This document shows, piece by piece, positions 1 through 8,260 of a stretch of 64,000 nt of DNA. The stretch is from CAYLHF01 sp964383365 (GTDB lineage: Bacteria > Bacteroidota > Rhodothermia > Rhodothermales > UBA10348). The notes under the pieces are model-generated. The model was not told where the DNA came from. It was given only the letters and a program-made list of their open reading frames with translations, and ran no database searches. Location: assembly GCA_964383365.1 (NCBI GenBank), contig CAYLHF010000003.1:62001-126000 (forward strand), written 5' to 3'. Within the stretch, counting starts at the first letter, position 1, and the number at the start of each line of letters is the position of its first letter. The position numbers were made by a program, and so were the translations under genes.

Positions 1-272
1 AGCCCCGAGTTCAGTGGATCGCTCATGACCACTGCCGTAAACCGGACTTTCTGGCCGCACATGGTGTTGTCATAGATGAGGCCCGCACACGACCCCGAAT
101 TAATTTCCGCTGCCGTCAGGTTTGCCCCGCCAGCGTCAAGCTGGTCGATCTGGGCCTGAGGAATGGCATTGATTTGATCGATTGTGACGTCGACCGGATC
201 CTGGGCGAACGCAGGATTGACAGAGACGAAGGCCAGGGCCAGCGTCAGTATCGCTGTAACTCTTCTTAACAT
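1..272 (-). CDS. Exported protein, N-terminal fragment (cut by window edge)
   Basis: The reading frame starts with ATG at 272 and stays open to base 1, so about 90 N-terminal residues are visible. Residues 1-24 form a clear signal peptide: basic start MLRRV, hydrophobic core, cleavage near AFAQ. The mature part reads VDVTIDQINAIPQAQIDQL and then CGQKVRFTAVVMSDPLNSG. That last stretch looks like the first strands of a small beta domain, possibly OB-like, as seen in some secreted sorting-domain proteins of this lineage; this is inference only. It lies 67 bp downstream of the T9SS-sorted protein on the same strand and may be cotranscribed. Export is well supported; function is not known. Confidence 0.7.
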   Translation of the reverse strand, partial: MLRRVTAILTLALAFVSVNPAFAQDPVDVTIDQINAIPQAQIDQLDAGGANLTAAEINSGSCAGLIYDNTMCGQKVRFTAVVMSDPLNSG

Positions 273-339
273 GAAGGATACCTCTTGTTGTTTTGAGATG
301 GGTGCAAAGGAAAGGGGTCTGACGGACCCGATATGGTTA

Positions 340-2523
340 CTACTTGATGATGACGAATTTTCCTCTCTGTACGCGTCCGGAGTCCCGGTCCTTGACGGTA
401 TAGAGATACATTCCTCCTGTAATGCTCAGTCCATTCTCGGACAGAACATCCCAGGAGTGTTCTCCCCCGGGAAGTGTGCGATTTTCAGCGCTGAAATCGT
501 CATACCAGCGAATGTCTCCGATATACGATTCCGAGTCGTGGTGGAGTGTTTTCACCACCTCACCGGCGAGTGTGTAGATCCGTATCTCAGAACGGGCGGG
601 AAGATTGTAAAAGTTCATTCGCCTGGTTCTCGACGTCGCACCGTCCCAGGCTGCATGTACCCGATAAGGATTTGGATAGACGCCTACCTCTCGATTCGCA
701 CCGGGACGCGCCGCAGGAGTCCCCGGGAAAACGCGGACGGCATTGGCAACTCTGGAAGATTCGAACGACTCGAGTCCCGCGTCGGGGTCGCCGGTATCGA
801 ATGCCGTGATGGTGAACAGGTATTGCCATCCACTCTTCAAATTTGGAGCCTCGAGTCGGTACCAGTACTGCGTGGGATCTCCGTCAAACGTTACCGGTTC
901 CCTGAGCCGAACTTCGGTGAAGCCGTTGTTGAAACCCGTTCGATCACCTGGAATATCGAACTGGGCGATGAGCGTCGCACGGTCGAGTATATTCCCCGAG
1001 CGATCATCGCCGGGATTACTCCGGTAGACCCGGTATCCCTCAAAATCCTTGAATCCGGTCACCGGGTCGATGGATTCTTCCGCCGAACGGTCCCAGTATA
1101 CGGCCGTGACCGGAACGCTGGAGCCGTTCTCTACCGACTCTTCAAAGGCGACTCGCATTGTCGGAGAGGCAGGAGGTTCCGGAATCAAATAGCGGTCGAG
1201 TACTCCGTTTCCGTTGACGTCCTCGCCAGGATCCAGAACGCCATTAAAGTTATTGTCTTCGCCTGAGTACGTTCGGCGGGCCCAAACGATGTTTGTGACC
1301 AACTCCGCCCTCGATTCAGCCGTGTCGATTGCTTTTCCAGGCTGACCCTGAAATTCATCCGGTTTCTTTCCTGCTACAGCGGCAAATGTGACCTGCAGAG
1401 TATCGCCAGGGGCCACACTCGGAAATGGCCCGAGTGGGGTAAGGCCGATCCAGTTTCCGGTTGCTCGGGTACCATCAGTGCGAATACGTTGATACCATGA
1501 TTCCTTTGCCGAATCGAACTCAGATTCCGATGCAAACTGCTCCGGGTTTGGGAACGGGGTCGCCATTCTTCGATACTTCTCCTCGTCCGTTCCCGGACGG
1601 GATGTGTCATCGGTACCGCCACCGAACAACCACCATCTGGGGTTGACAGTTGGTGGGCTTAACCCGTCCTGAATATAAGAATCGGCAACTTCCGGACTAA
1701 AAAAGCGCTTCCGGCCTGTCGAACGATCACGCCACTCGGCACCCAGAACAGCAATTGAGCCGTAGGTGTTAACGGTTTCTTCGATGCCTCCGGCATTAAA
1801 CCCGTACGATGCGTGGAGGCTCTCGATAAATCCGTAGCCACCTTTGTTGAAAAAAGCACCCCCGGTTTCATTCGTCGTATTGATATTCCGTGTTACGATA
1901 TCGTGGTACATTCCCACGTAGACGCTGTCCCACGGCTGATCAGAAATATTGACGATGTCGAAATTCAGAATTACAAATGCGTCGGTAAACGGGAAATTCC
2001 ATGCATAACTGGTGAGGGTAACGAACGCACCCAATCGACCGGCTGGATCTGGCATTTGAATCGAAGTCCCGGGAAGAACGGCACTCGTATCCTCGAACGT
2101 GGTGAAATAGTCAAGGTGAGATACCGCTTTTCTGGTGAACGCCTCCGATGTCGGGAGCGTAGAGCGCTTGAAGATAGAACTGTTCTGGGCGAACTCGTAA
2201 CCACTGGCGCCCGGTCGATAGCCACCTGCCGCTGTTACTGCGCCGGTCCTCACCGACAGAACGCCATCGGACCGAAGAGCCCCGATCCAGAGACCGGACT
2301 CAAAAAGATGTTCGACCCCCGAATCCAGCGGAAATTCAAATGAGGGAGGGCCCGTTGGAACGTTTCGAACATTCGCTCTCCCGACAAAACCTGCGTTCGT
2401 GATAGTGAATCCGACGTTTCCGACGTCTACGACGGCATCTTCAAAAGATACCTGAGCGTATCCTTCTGAATGCGCACCCAAGATCAGTACGACGAAAACC
2501 AGAAGTCGGTAACGATACCGCAT
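340..2523 (-). CDS. Secreted protein with T9SS type A C-terminal sorting domain
   Basis: This 727-residue protein has an N-terminal signal peptide ending near GYAQ. The last ~100 residues carry the type A T9SS sorting pattern: VGVYPNPYR, then an IRIYTLAGEVV strand, a WDVLSENG segment, GGMYLYTV and a terminal GKFVIIK. In known T9SS bacteria this domain directs outer membrane passage and is removed at the surface. Around residues 425-445 there is an acidic Asn/Asp/Gly-rich stretch (FNGVLDPGEDVNGNGVLD) resembling EF-hand or dockerin calcium loops. The middle contains likely beta-sandwich regions, including a fibronectin-like part around residues 470-610. No catalytic domain is recognised. It begins with ATG at 2523 and is divergent from the methyltransferase gene. 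Confidence 0.85.
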   Translation of the reverse strand: MRYRYRLLVFVVLILGAHSEGYAQVSFEDAVVDVGNVGFTITNAGFVGRANVRNVPTGPPSFEFPLDSGVEHLFESGLWIGALRSDGVLSVRTGAVTAAGGYRPGASGYEFAQNSSIFKRSTLPTSEAFTRKAVSHLDYFTTFEDTSAVLPGTSIQMPDPAGRLGAFVTLTSYAWNFPFTDAFVILNFDIVNISDQPWDSVYVGMYHDIVTRNINTTNETGGAFFNKGGYGFIESLHASYGFNAGGIEETVNTYGSIAVLGAEWRDRSTGRKRFFSPEVADSYIQDGLSPPTVNPRWWLFGGGTDDTSRPGTDEEKYRRMATPFPNPEQFASESEFDSAKESWYQRIRTDGTRATGNWIGLTPLGPFPSVAPGDTLQVTFAAVAGKKPDEFQGQPGKAIDTAESRAELVTNIVWARRTYSGEDNNFNGVLDPGEDVNGNGVLDRYLIPEPPASPTMRVAFEESVENGSSVPVTAVYWDRSAEESIDPVTGFKDFEGYRVYRSNPGDDRSGNILDRATLIAQFDIPGDRTGFNNGFTEVRLREPVTFDGDPTQYWYRLEAPNLKSGWQYLFTITAFDTGDPDAGLESFESSRVANAVRVFPGTPAARPGANREVGVYPNPYRVHAAWDGATSRTRRMNFYNLPARSEIRIYTLAGEVVKTLHHDSESYIGDIRWYDDFSAENRTLPGGEHSWDVLSENGLSITGGMYLYTVKDRDSGRVQRGKFVIIK

Positions 2524-2581
2524 ATTGACGGGTCCCTTGACCGGTCGAGATGAGTGGGATTATGGATAGTGAGATGCGTTT

Positions 2582-2609
2582 TCCGAGTCCGGAAAATATC
2601 CGGTTCGGA
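2582..2609. promoter_or_regulatory. Imperfect inverted repeat, possible operator
   Basis: TCCGA (2582-2586) pairs with TCGGA (2605-2609), and CCGGA (2589-2593) pairs with TCCGG (2599-2603), around a 5-base loop. A small bulge (GT against T) interrupts the arms. It lies about 40 bases upstream of the putative plus-strand promoter. No T-tract follows, so an operator or RNA hairpin is more likely than a terminator. This is inference from sequence symmetry. Confidence 0.3.
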
Positions 2610-2651
2610 GGTGGATGTAAAGCACTATCCGTTGTCCGAACGATAATTATT

Positions 2652-2659
2652 TAATTTTG
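2652..2659 (+). promoter_or_regulatory. Bacteroidota-type -7 promoter element
   Basis: TAATTTTG matches the Bacteroidota -7 consensus TAnnTTTG. GTTG at 2631-2634, 17 bases upstream, is a 3-of-4 match to the -33 TTTG. It would drive the methyltransferase gene starting at 2829 with a leader of about 160 bases. Confidence 0.35.
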
Positions 2660-2828
2660 TTAGATGTTATCTCACCCAGATTCAATTCCTAAGGTCTGGA
2701 ATAAGGAGCCTGTCCAGACCGGGTGCTCTGTCGGGGTACTCCGATCTGCCCTTCTATATCGCCCACAACCTTCCCATGATCCGGGCGTTAGCACGCATAC
2801 CGGGCAAGTATTCGATAAGGAAGCACCT

Positions 2829-3578
2829 ATGAATGCCATTCAGGCCATGCAGAACAAGGATCGAACTCCAGGACAGCGGTGCGTAATCGGATTTCTTCTG
2901 ATCGCTCTTCTGGTCTTGAATGGCTGTACGGGTAGGGGCCAGCAGGCCGGGCCATCTCCCGACAAAACGAGCCCGTCTACGTATCTGGGAAGGGAAATTG
3001 CGGACGTAATGTCGTCCGAAAACGGTGTGAACTGGCTGGATCGGCCCGGTAGGCAGACCGAAGAGCTTCCTGCCAGACTGATTCGTGTCCTCGCGTTGAA
3101 ACCGGCTGAGACCGTTGCTGACATCGGTGCCGGGACGGGATATATCTCTTTCCTGCTGTCCGATGAAGTACCCCACGGGCGTGTTCTTGCCGTTGATGTC
3201 CAAAACGCACTACTCGATACGATTCGCGTCAAGATGGATAGGGAGGGAATCACGAACATCGTGCCCATCCTGGGGTCGGATAGAAATCCTAACTTACCGT
3301 CTGATACCGTTGATCTCGCGCTGATTGTATCTTCGTATCACGAATTTTCTGATCCGAAATCGATGCTCGATCATATTTACCAGGCATTGCATCCCGGGGG
3401 CCGGCTCGTGATTGTAGAGTACCGTGCAGAAGATCCGACCATTCCCGTTCCGGACATCCACCGTATGTCAGAAGAACAGATTCGGCTCGAGACAGAGGCA
3501 TCCGGATTCAGATGGCGAGAATCGCTGACGGTTCTACCACAACAGCATGTCGTGGTCCTGGAAAAGCCCGTTCGATAG
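2829..3578 (+). CDS. Exported (lipoprotein-type) class I SAM-dependent methyltransferase
   Basis: The 249-residue product has a Rossmann methyltransferase fold. Motif I is VADIGAGTGYISFLL (residues ~97-110), followed by the acidic VLAVDVQ strand, and a post-loop HPGGRLVIVEYR. I chose ATG 2829 because AAGGA lies just upstream and because it gives a signal sequence ending in LLVLNGC, a good lipobox with Cys33. The segment NGVNWLDRPGRQTEELP before motif I is typical of a family of methyltransferases with signal peptides seen in several bacterial phyla. Substrate is unknown. A SAM-dependent enzyme outside the cytoplasm is puzzling, since SAM is not known to be available there. The gene converges with the glycosylase downstream. 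Confidence 0.8.
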   Translation: MNAIQAMQNKDRTPGQRCVIGFLLIALLVLNGCTGRGQQAGPSPDKTSPSTYLGREIADVMSSENGVNWLDRPGRQTEELPARLIRVLALKPAETVADIGAGTGYISFLLSDEVPHGRVLAVDVQNALLDTIRVKMDREGITNIVPILGSDRNPNLPSDTVDLALIVSSYHEFSDPKSMLDHIYQALHPGGRLVIVEYRAEDPTIPVPDIHRMSEEQIRLETEASGFRWRESLTVLPQQHVVVLEKPVR

Positions 3579-3634
3579 CGACCGAGCCTCCGGTTTGGCG
3601 CGGACGTAGTTCACTGGACGTAGACCCGCGGTTC

Positions 3635-4285
3635 TCATGTTGGAGTCGGAATTCGATCAGTATCCAATTCAAGTGCTCTCCAGAAGTACCAAGCCGCGAC
3701 GGTTCTGAATGGTCTCCATCGTTGAGAGAAAACTTCAAATTCCTTTGGGTTCGGCAACGAATTCCGTCCGTATACCAGAGCAAATCCTTTCCGAACGCCC
3801 AGATCAGCGGCTGGAAAAACGTCGGGCCGGCCGAGTCGAAACATGAGCAGCATCTGCACACTCCAGGTCCCGATGCCACGTACCTGTGTCAGGCGATCAA
3901 TGATGTCTGAATCCGACATATCTTGAAGGTCTCGCAGGGGTGGTACGAGCCCGGAAATTGATTTATCGGCAAGATCAAGGATCGCCGCTGTCTTGGCTCT
4001 GGACAGGCCACAGGACCGCAGGGTCTCAGGTTCGATCTGTGCGACTGCTCTCGGATCGACCGCTTGATTATCCAGGAGCGAGAGAAAACGGCCGTATATG
4101 GTGCCGGCCGCCTTTCCGGAAAGCTGCTGATGGACGATGGCCTGACAAAGAGCTTCGAATACTTCGATCGGTTCGTCGATGGAGACGGTGAACGGACCTA
4201 CGACGTGAATCAGAGCGGCGAGCGTTGGATCCGCATCCGATAGAGTCAATACGGCATCATCGGCGTCAAACGGGAGTGCAGGCAC
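3635..4285 (-). CDS. DNA-3-methyladenine glycosylase II (AlkA-type, HhH-GPD)
   Basis: This 216-residue protein belongs to the helix-hairpin-helix/GPD base-excision glycosylases, which remove alkylated purines from DNA. The HhH element is LTQVRGIGTWSVQMLLMF (residues ~132-149), and the catalytic aspartate is Asp161 in PAADLGVRKG. The upstream segment ALCQAIVHQQLSGKAA is the usual first helix pair of the family. There is no Cys cluster of the Nth/MutY type, and no Ada regulatory domain, so it is a compact AlkA-like enzyme. The start codon is GTG at 4285. It converges with the methyltransferase gene and diverges from the response regulator. Confidence 0.88.
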   Translation of the reverse strand: MPALPFDADDAVLTLSDADPTLAALIHVVGPFTVSIDEPIEVFEALCQAIVHQQLSGKAAGTIYGRFLSLLDNQAVDPRAVAQIEPETLRSCGLSRAKTAAILDLADKSISGLVPPLRDLQDMSDSDIIDRLTQVRGIGTWSVQMLLMFRLGRPDVFPAADLGVRKGFALVYGRNSLPNPKEFEVFSQRWRPFRTVAAWYFWRALELDTDRIPTPT

Positions 4286-4490
4286 GGGTGTCTCGTTGCG
4301 TGAACGGCTGTACGAAAAGAATATACTGTCCGGGTCGGGCTAATCCGCATACGAAGCTCCATTCTATGTCAGTAAATCCCCTACACAGTCTGAAAGGGTT
4401 ACCTGTCTCCTACATCAGTTCTTCATTTGTATCGTCCTCATGGAACTGCAGTCTTCTCAAACCGGTGTGCCCGTCGATTGGGTGGCATAT

Positions 4491-5165
4491 ATGGAAAATG
4501 CCGGAACGTATAAAATATTTATAGTCGACGACCATCCTCTGATGCGTAAAGGCCTCGCGTTGACTCTGGGCTCGGAATCAGATATGGATGTCTGTTTCCA
4601 GGCTGACTCAGGTGAAGAGGCACTGGAATTACTGGAGGAAGGAATTCCGGATCTGATGATTGTTGACATTTCTCTTCCCGGCATCAGCGGAATTGAATTG
4701 ATCAAGCATGTGCACGTTCGTTATCCGAATATTTGCCTGCTGGTCGTGTCCAGGCATGAGGAAACACTCTATGCGGAGCGTGCCATTCGGGCGGGAGCAA
4801 GGGGATACGTCATGAAGCTGGAGGCGGCTGATGTCATTGTACATGCCGTTCGCCGCGTCCTCACAGGAGGTATTTATGTCAGTGCTGAAATCAACGAACG
4901 CCTGCTTATGGGGATGGCCGCTGGACAGCAACATCTGACTCATTCCCCTCTGGAAGTCCTTAGCGACAGAGAACTGGAAGTATTCGAACTCACCGGGCAC
5001 GGACATGGTACGCGGGATATCGCTGAACGTCTGCATCTGTCGGTTAAGACGATTGAAAGTTATCGGGCCAGAATCAAGAGTAAGCTGAATCTGAATAACG
5101 CCGCAGAACTCATGCAGCATGCCGTTCAGTGGGTGGAGAGTGAGATCGGAAAAACGTCGGCCTAG
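4491..5165 (+). CDS. NarL/FixJ-family response regulator
   Basis: The product (224 residues from ATG 4491) has an N-terminal receiver domain and a C-terminal LuxR-type helix-turn-helix. In the receiver, YKIFIVDDHPLMRKGL supplies the acidic pair, Asp59 in MIVDISLPG is the expected phosphorylation site, and Lys109 in GYVMKLEA is the conserved lysine. The DNA-binding part runs from LSDRELEVFEL through RDIAERLHLSVKTIESY. An in-frame ATG at 4440 would add 17 residues that do not resemble the family, so I prefer 4491. No kinase gene is adjacent; the nearest is the soluble kinase at 9.2 kb. Targets are unknown. Confidence 0.88.
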   Translation: MENAGTYKIFIVDDHPLMRKGLALTLGSESDMDVCFQADSGEEALELLEEGIPDLMIVDISLPGISGIELIKHVHVRYPNICLLVVSRHEETLYAERAIRAGARGYVMKLEAADVIVHAVRRVLTGGIYVSAEINERLLMGMAAGQQHLTHSPLEVLSDRELEVFELTGHGHGTRDIAERLHLSVKTIESYRARIKSKLNLNNAAELMQHAVQWVESEIGKTSA

Positions 5166-5261
5166 CGCTTCGTATGGATCTAACTCAGGAACGAGAGTCA
5201 TCGGGTTGGCATTGGATCAGACATAGCTACCATCTCTGATCGTCCTTGATACTGATTCCTC

Positions 5262-6188
5262 ATGCCAGATCTGATCCATCTCGCTATTCCTGCATTTATT
5301 CTGCTGCTGGTCATCGAGGCTTTTGTCAGTTCCGTCGGTGACCATCACTGGTTTGTCGCAAAAGACACGGCGGCCAGCCTGTCCATGGGGATTGGCAATG
5401 TGATCGTAAATCTGGCGGCAAAAGGAATGGTGTTTGCCGTTTTTTCGTGGTTTTATGGTCATCGGTTGCTGACTATTCCGACGACTGCTGCCACCTGGGC
5501 AGTGCTTTTTTTCCTCGAGGACGCGACGTATTACTGGTTTCATCGGACATCTCATAACTGCCGGTATTTCTGGGCCTCCCACGTTATTCATCACTCGTCG
5601 GAAGAATACAATCTAGGAACAGCGCTCAGGCAAACGTGGACCGGCACGGTCAGCGGCAGCTTCCTTTTCTGGATCTGGCTTCCACTACTGGGTTTTCATC
5701 CCGTGATGATCATGACACTTCAGTCGATAAGCCTGCTGTATCAGTTCTGGATCCATACCGAGAGCATCGGTCGGTTACCACGTTGGTTTGAGTGGTTGTT
5801 CAATACCCCGTCTCACCATCGAGTCCATCACGGTGCAGATATAAAGTATCTCGACATGAATCACGCAGGTATTCTCATCATCTGGGATCGGATTTTCGGG
5901 ACGTTTCAGACGGAGGAGGAGCCTCCTACGTATGGATTGACCACCAATCTGAACACGTATAATCCTTTCCGTATAGCCTTTCACGAGTGGTATTGCCTCG
6001 TCACGGACATTCGTTCGGCCACTCGGTGGACAGACCGCGTCCAATACCTTTTCCGGCCACCCGGCTGGAAACACGACGGGACTGGAAAAACGACCAGAGT
6101 GCTCCGACAGACCGGGGAAGAGGCCGATCGAGATGAGCAGCGTCCCGGGTTCGACTCGATTCAGCCTGTCGGTGGAGGGACGAGTTGA
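5262..6188 (+). CDS. Sterol desaturase / fatty acid hydroxylase family membrane protein
   Basis: This 308-residue integral membrane protein carries the di-iron histidine clusters of the fatty acid hydroxylase superfamily: HRTSH (in YYWFHRTSHNCRYFW), HVIHHSSEEYN, and HRVHHG followed by NHAG. These ligands bind two irons that activate oxygen for C-H hydroxylation or desaturation of lipids. Several hydrophobic segments surround them, with the first at residues ~5-25. The exact substrate (sterol, fatty acid, alkylglycerol or carotenoid) cannot be told from sequence. The last 28 bases overlap the convergent FKBP gene; the C-terminal ~35 residues are polar and family-unlike. Confidence 0.85.
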   Translation: MPDLIHLAIPAFILLLVIEAFVSSVGDHHWFVAKDTAASLSMGIGNVIVNLAAKGMVFAVFSWFYGHRLLTIPTTAATWAVLFFLEDATYYWFHRTSHNCRYFWASHVIHHSSEEYNLGTALRQTWTGTVSGSFLFWIWLPLLGFHPVMIMTLQSISLLYQFWIHTESIGRLPRWFEWLFNTPSHHRVHHGADIKYLDMNHAGILIIWDRIFGTFQTEEEPPTYGLTTNLNTYNPFRIAFHEWYCLVTDIRSATRWTDRVQYLFRPPGWKHDGTGKTTRVLRQTGEEADRDEQRPGFDSIQPVGGGTS

Positions 6189-6928
6189 ACTAACTCGATC
6201 CGGAAGAGAAGAACGGTATACGGGGGAATAGCGCCGGAACCGAATTGGCCGTACGCCTGACTGGGGGGAATCGTCAGGAATCTAACACCACCGACGTGCA
6301 TACCAACTATCCCTTCGTCCCAGCCGGAGATGACCTGACCGGAACCGAGGGTAAATTGAAACGCGCCACCCTGAAACTGTGAAGCGTCGAAAACAGTGCC
6401 GTCTTGAAACGTCCCGACATATTCCACGAAGAGGACACTTCCCGGAACGGCTTCCTCACCCGTTCCAACGGTTTCGTCCCGGGTCTGAACGGAGTCCAGA
6501 ATATCGACGACGGTCACCTCATACGATACGTCTGTATTGGGTTGCACGGCACACGTACCGTCCGAGAAGCACTGTCCATTACGACCAAAGGCCAGATGTG
6601 ACGGAATGTCCAGTCGACGCACACCGCCAACACGCATTCCAACAATCCCGGTATCCCAGCCTTCGATGACTTTCCCGACTCCAAGTGTGAACATGAAATC
6701 GCGATTTCGTTCGCTCGTCGCATCGAAAACGCTACCATCCGGTAACGTACCGATGTATGAGACGATGAGCGTCATACCATTTTCCACCACGTCGCCCGTT
6801 CCGGATACCAGATCCTGAATGCCGAGTTCTCCCTGGGGTGCTGAATCAGAAGACGAAGAACACGCGGTGGCGGAGAGGATAAGAGCGACGTACAGGAGTA
6901 GTCGGGTCCTTTTTACAAAGAAAAACAT
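6161..6928 (-). CDS. Lipoprotein with two FKBP-type peptidyl-prolyl isomerase domains
   Basis: The 255-residue protein begins with a lipoprotein signal (LSATAC, Cys23), a Ser-rich linker, and two tandem FKBP domains (residues ~36-142 and ~143-250). Each has the VFDA strand and a WD-x-GIVGM-VGG core (GWDTGIVGMRVGG and GWDEGIVGMHVGG). Domain 2 is canonical, with SQAYG and IPPYTVLLFRIEL. Domain 1 has HLAFG in place of the usual tyrosine and an insertion containing two cysteines (GQCFSDGTCAV) that could form a disulfide. It probably assists folding of periplasmic or outer membrane proteins. It lies downstream of mdh on the same strand, 128 bp apart, with a convergent overlap with the hydroxylase gene. 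Confidence 0.9.
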   Translation of the reverse strand: MFFFVKRTRLLLYVALILSATACSSSSDSAPQGELGIQDLVSGTGDVVENGMTLIVSYIGTLPDGSVFDATSERNRDFMFTLGVGKVIEGWDTGIVGMRVGGVRRLDIPSHLAFGRNGQCFSDGTCAVQPNTDVSYEVTVVDILDSVQTRDETVGTGEEAVPGSVLFVEYVGTFQDGTVFDASQFQGGAFQFTLGSGQVISGWDEGIVGMHVGGVRFLTIPPSQAYGQFGSGAIPPYTVLLFRIELVQLVPPPTG

Positions 6929-7056
6929 TCCGGAAGAGTTCAGTTGATGACGTTTCAGGCTAAAACAGGGTCGTACCGTAATCGGATTACGATCAGATAG
7001 AACGAAGGTTCGCCTGATATCGGGTAGAAACGCGTTCCTATTTCTCGTCTTACGGA

Positions 7057-7989
7057 TCAGGCAGATTGAAGTCGCTCCAGCGTCGCCAGATTCGTTCTGA
7101 CGTGTTCGGCAGATTCGTCCATCATGGCCATTTCAGTCGAATCCAGGTCGACTTCTATGATTTCTTCCACGCCAGCACGTCCCAGTCTACAGGGCGCGCC
7201 GATGAAAATACCCTCCTGTCCGTATTGTCCTGTGAGCCAGACGGCACACGGAAGGACACGGCCGGAATCTTTCACAATGGCCTCCACCATCTGAGCTGCA
7301 GCAGCACCGGGAGCGTACCATGCCGATGTACCTTCGAGTTTAACAATCTCGCCACCACCCACTTTGGTTCGGGCAACAATAGATTCGGTCGTCGCAGCGT
7401 CCATAAAATCGGACAGAGGCATCCCTCCAATAGTCGTAAACCTCGGTAAGGGAACCATGGTATCACCGTGTCCACCCATGAGCAATGCCTGAATGTCCTT
7501 GACAGATACCCCGAGTTCCATCGAAATGAAGGCTCTGTATCTGGCCGTATCCAGGATGCCGGCCATACCCATGACGCGATTACTCGGGAATCCACTCGTC
7601 ATGTATGCCACATACGCCATTACGTCGAGCGGGTTGGATACGATGATCAAAATGGCGTTCGGGCTGTGGCTCACAAATTGTTCGGTCACGGATCGTACGA
7701 TCGACGCGTTCTTGGCGAGCAGATCGTCGCGGCTCATCCCCGGTTTGCGAGCCAGACCGGCCGTAATAACACAGATGTCAGATCCTGCGGTGTCTGCATA
7801 GTCGTTTGTCCCCGTGATGCGTGTGTCGAACTGGTGTATGGGAGCCGATTCCTGCATATCCAGCGCCTTACCCTGGGGAAGTCCTTCCACAATATCGATG
7901 AGAACTACTTCGTCCACCATGTCCTTGCGAGCGACACATTCTGCGACGGTTGCGCCAACATTTCCGGCGCCGACGACGGTAACTTTCAT
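7057..7989 (-). CDS. mdh: Malate dehydrogenase (NAD-dependent)
   Basis: This 310-residue enzyme oxidises malate to oxaloacetate in the TCA cycle. It is the LDH-like type of malate dehydrogenase. The NAD-binding glycine motif is VGAGNVG (residues 6-12) with Asp32 at the end of the second strand, which favours NAD over NADP. Substrate-binding arginines are Arg81 (GLARKPGMSR), Arg87 and Arg150, and the catalytic pair is Asp147 and His174 (GGHGDTMVPL). Arg81 in the active-site loop specifies malate rather than lactate. Length is normal for the family. It begins with ATG at 7989 and is divergent from the acid phosphatase gene. Confidence 0.96.
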   Translation of the reverse strand: MKVTVVGAGNVGATVAECVARKDMVDEVVLIDIVEGLPQGKALDMQESAPIHQFDTRITGTNDYADTAGSDICVITAGLARKPGMSRDDLLAKNASIVRSVTEQFVSHSPNAILIIVSNPLDVMAYVAYMTSGFPSNRVMGMAGILDTARYRAFISMELGVSVKDIQALLMGGHGDTMVPLPRFTTIGGMPLSDFMDAATTESIVARTKVGGGEIVKLEGTSAWYAPGAAAAQMVEAIVKDSGRVLPCAVWLTGQYGQEGIFIGAPCRLGRAGVEEIIEVDLDSTEMAMMDESAEHVRTNLATLERLQSA

Positions 7990-8260
7990 ATCTATGTACG
8001 AGCTATATGTTCAAGGGCTTTTTTGTATTCGCCATGGTACGAACGGCGTCTCTTTAATGTCCGTCAACGCCCCGTGGCTGAAACCAATATTTGGCAAAAT
8101 TCTTGGCGGACTCCGGTAGATACTATGAACACAAATGAATTGCCTGAATCGTCGGTCCGTTGGTTCAATTCGTAATCAATTCCTAACAGAACGCCCGCGC
8201 GTTCTACCCTATCATGGGACGTTACGTAACATTGGACACGGCCGGTAATCGACGACTGAA

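Larger units (their letters stand above)
2524..2828. other. Divergent intergenic region with dyad and promoter-like element
   Basis: These 305 bases separate the sorting-domain protein (minus) from the exported methyltransferase (plus). They contain an imperfect dyad at 2582-2609 and a Bacteroidota-type -7 element at 2652-2659. An ATG at 2664 is in frame with the methyltransferase, but the 55 residues it would add look unlike a leader peptide, so I treat 2664-2828 as untranslated. Confidence 0.5.

Noticed and set aside
184..1266. 360-residue plus-strand frame opposite the T9SS-sorted protein
   Set aside because: It lies antisense to a gene with a clear signal peptide and sorting domain, and its residues look random and Arg/Ser-rich.
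6977..6991. Dyad CGTAAT-CGG-ATTACG between mdh and the FKBP gene
   Set aside because: Only 6 bp per arm with no T-tract, so neither terminator nor operator can be supported.
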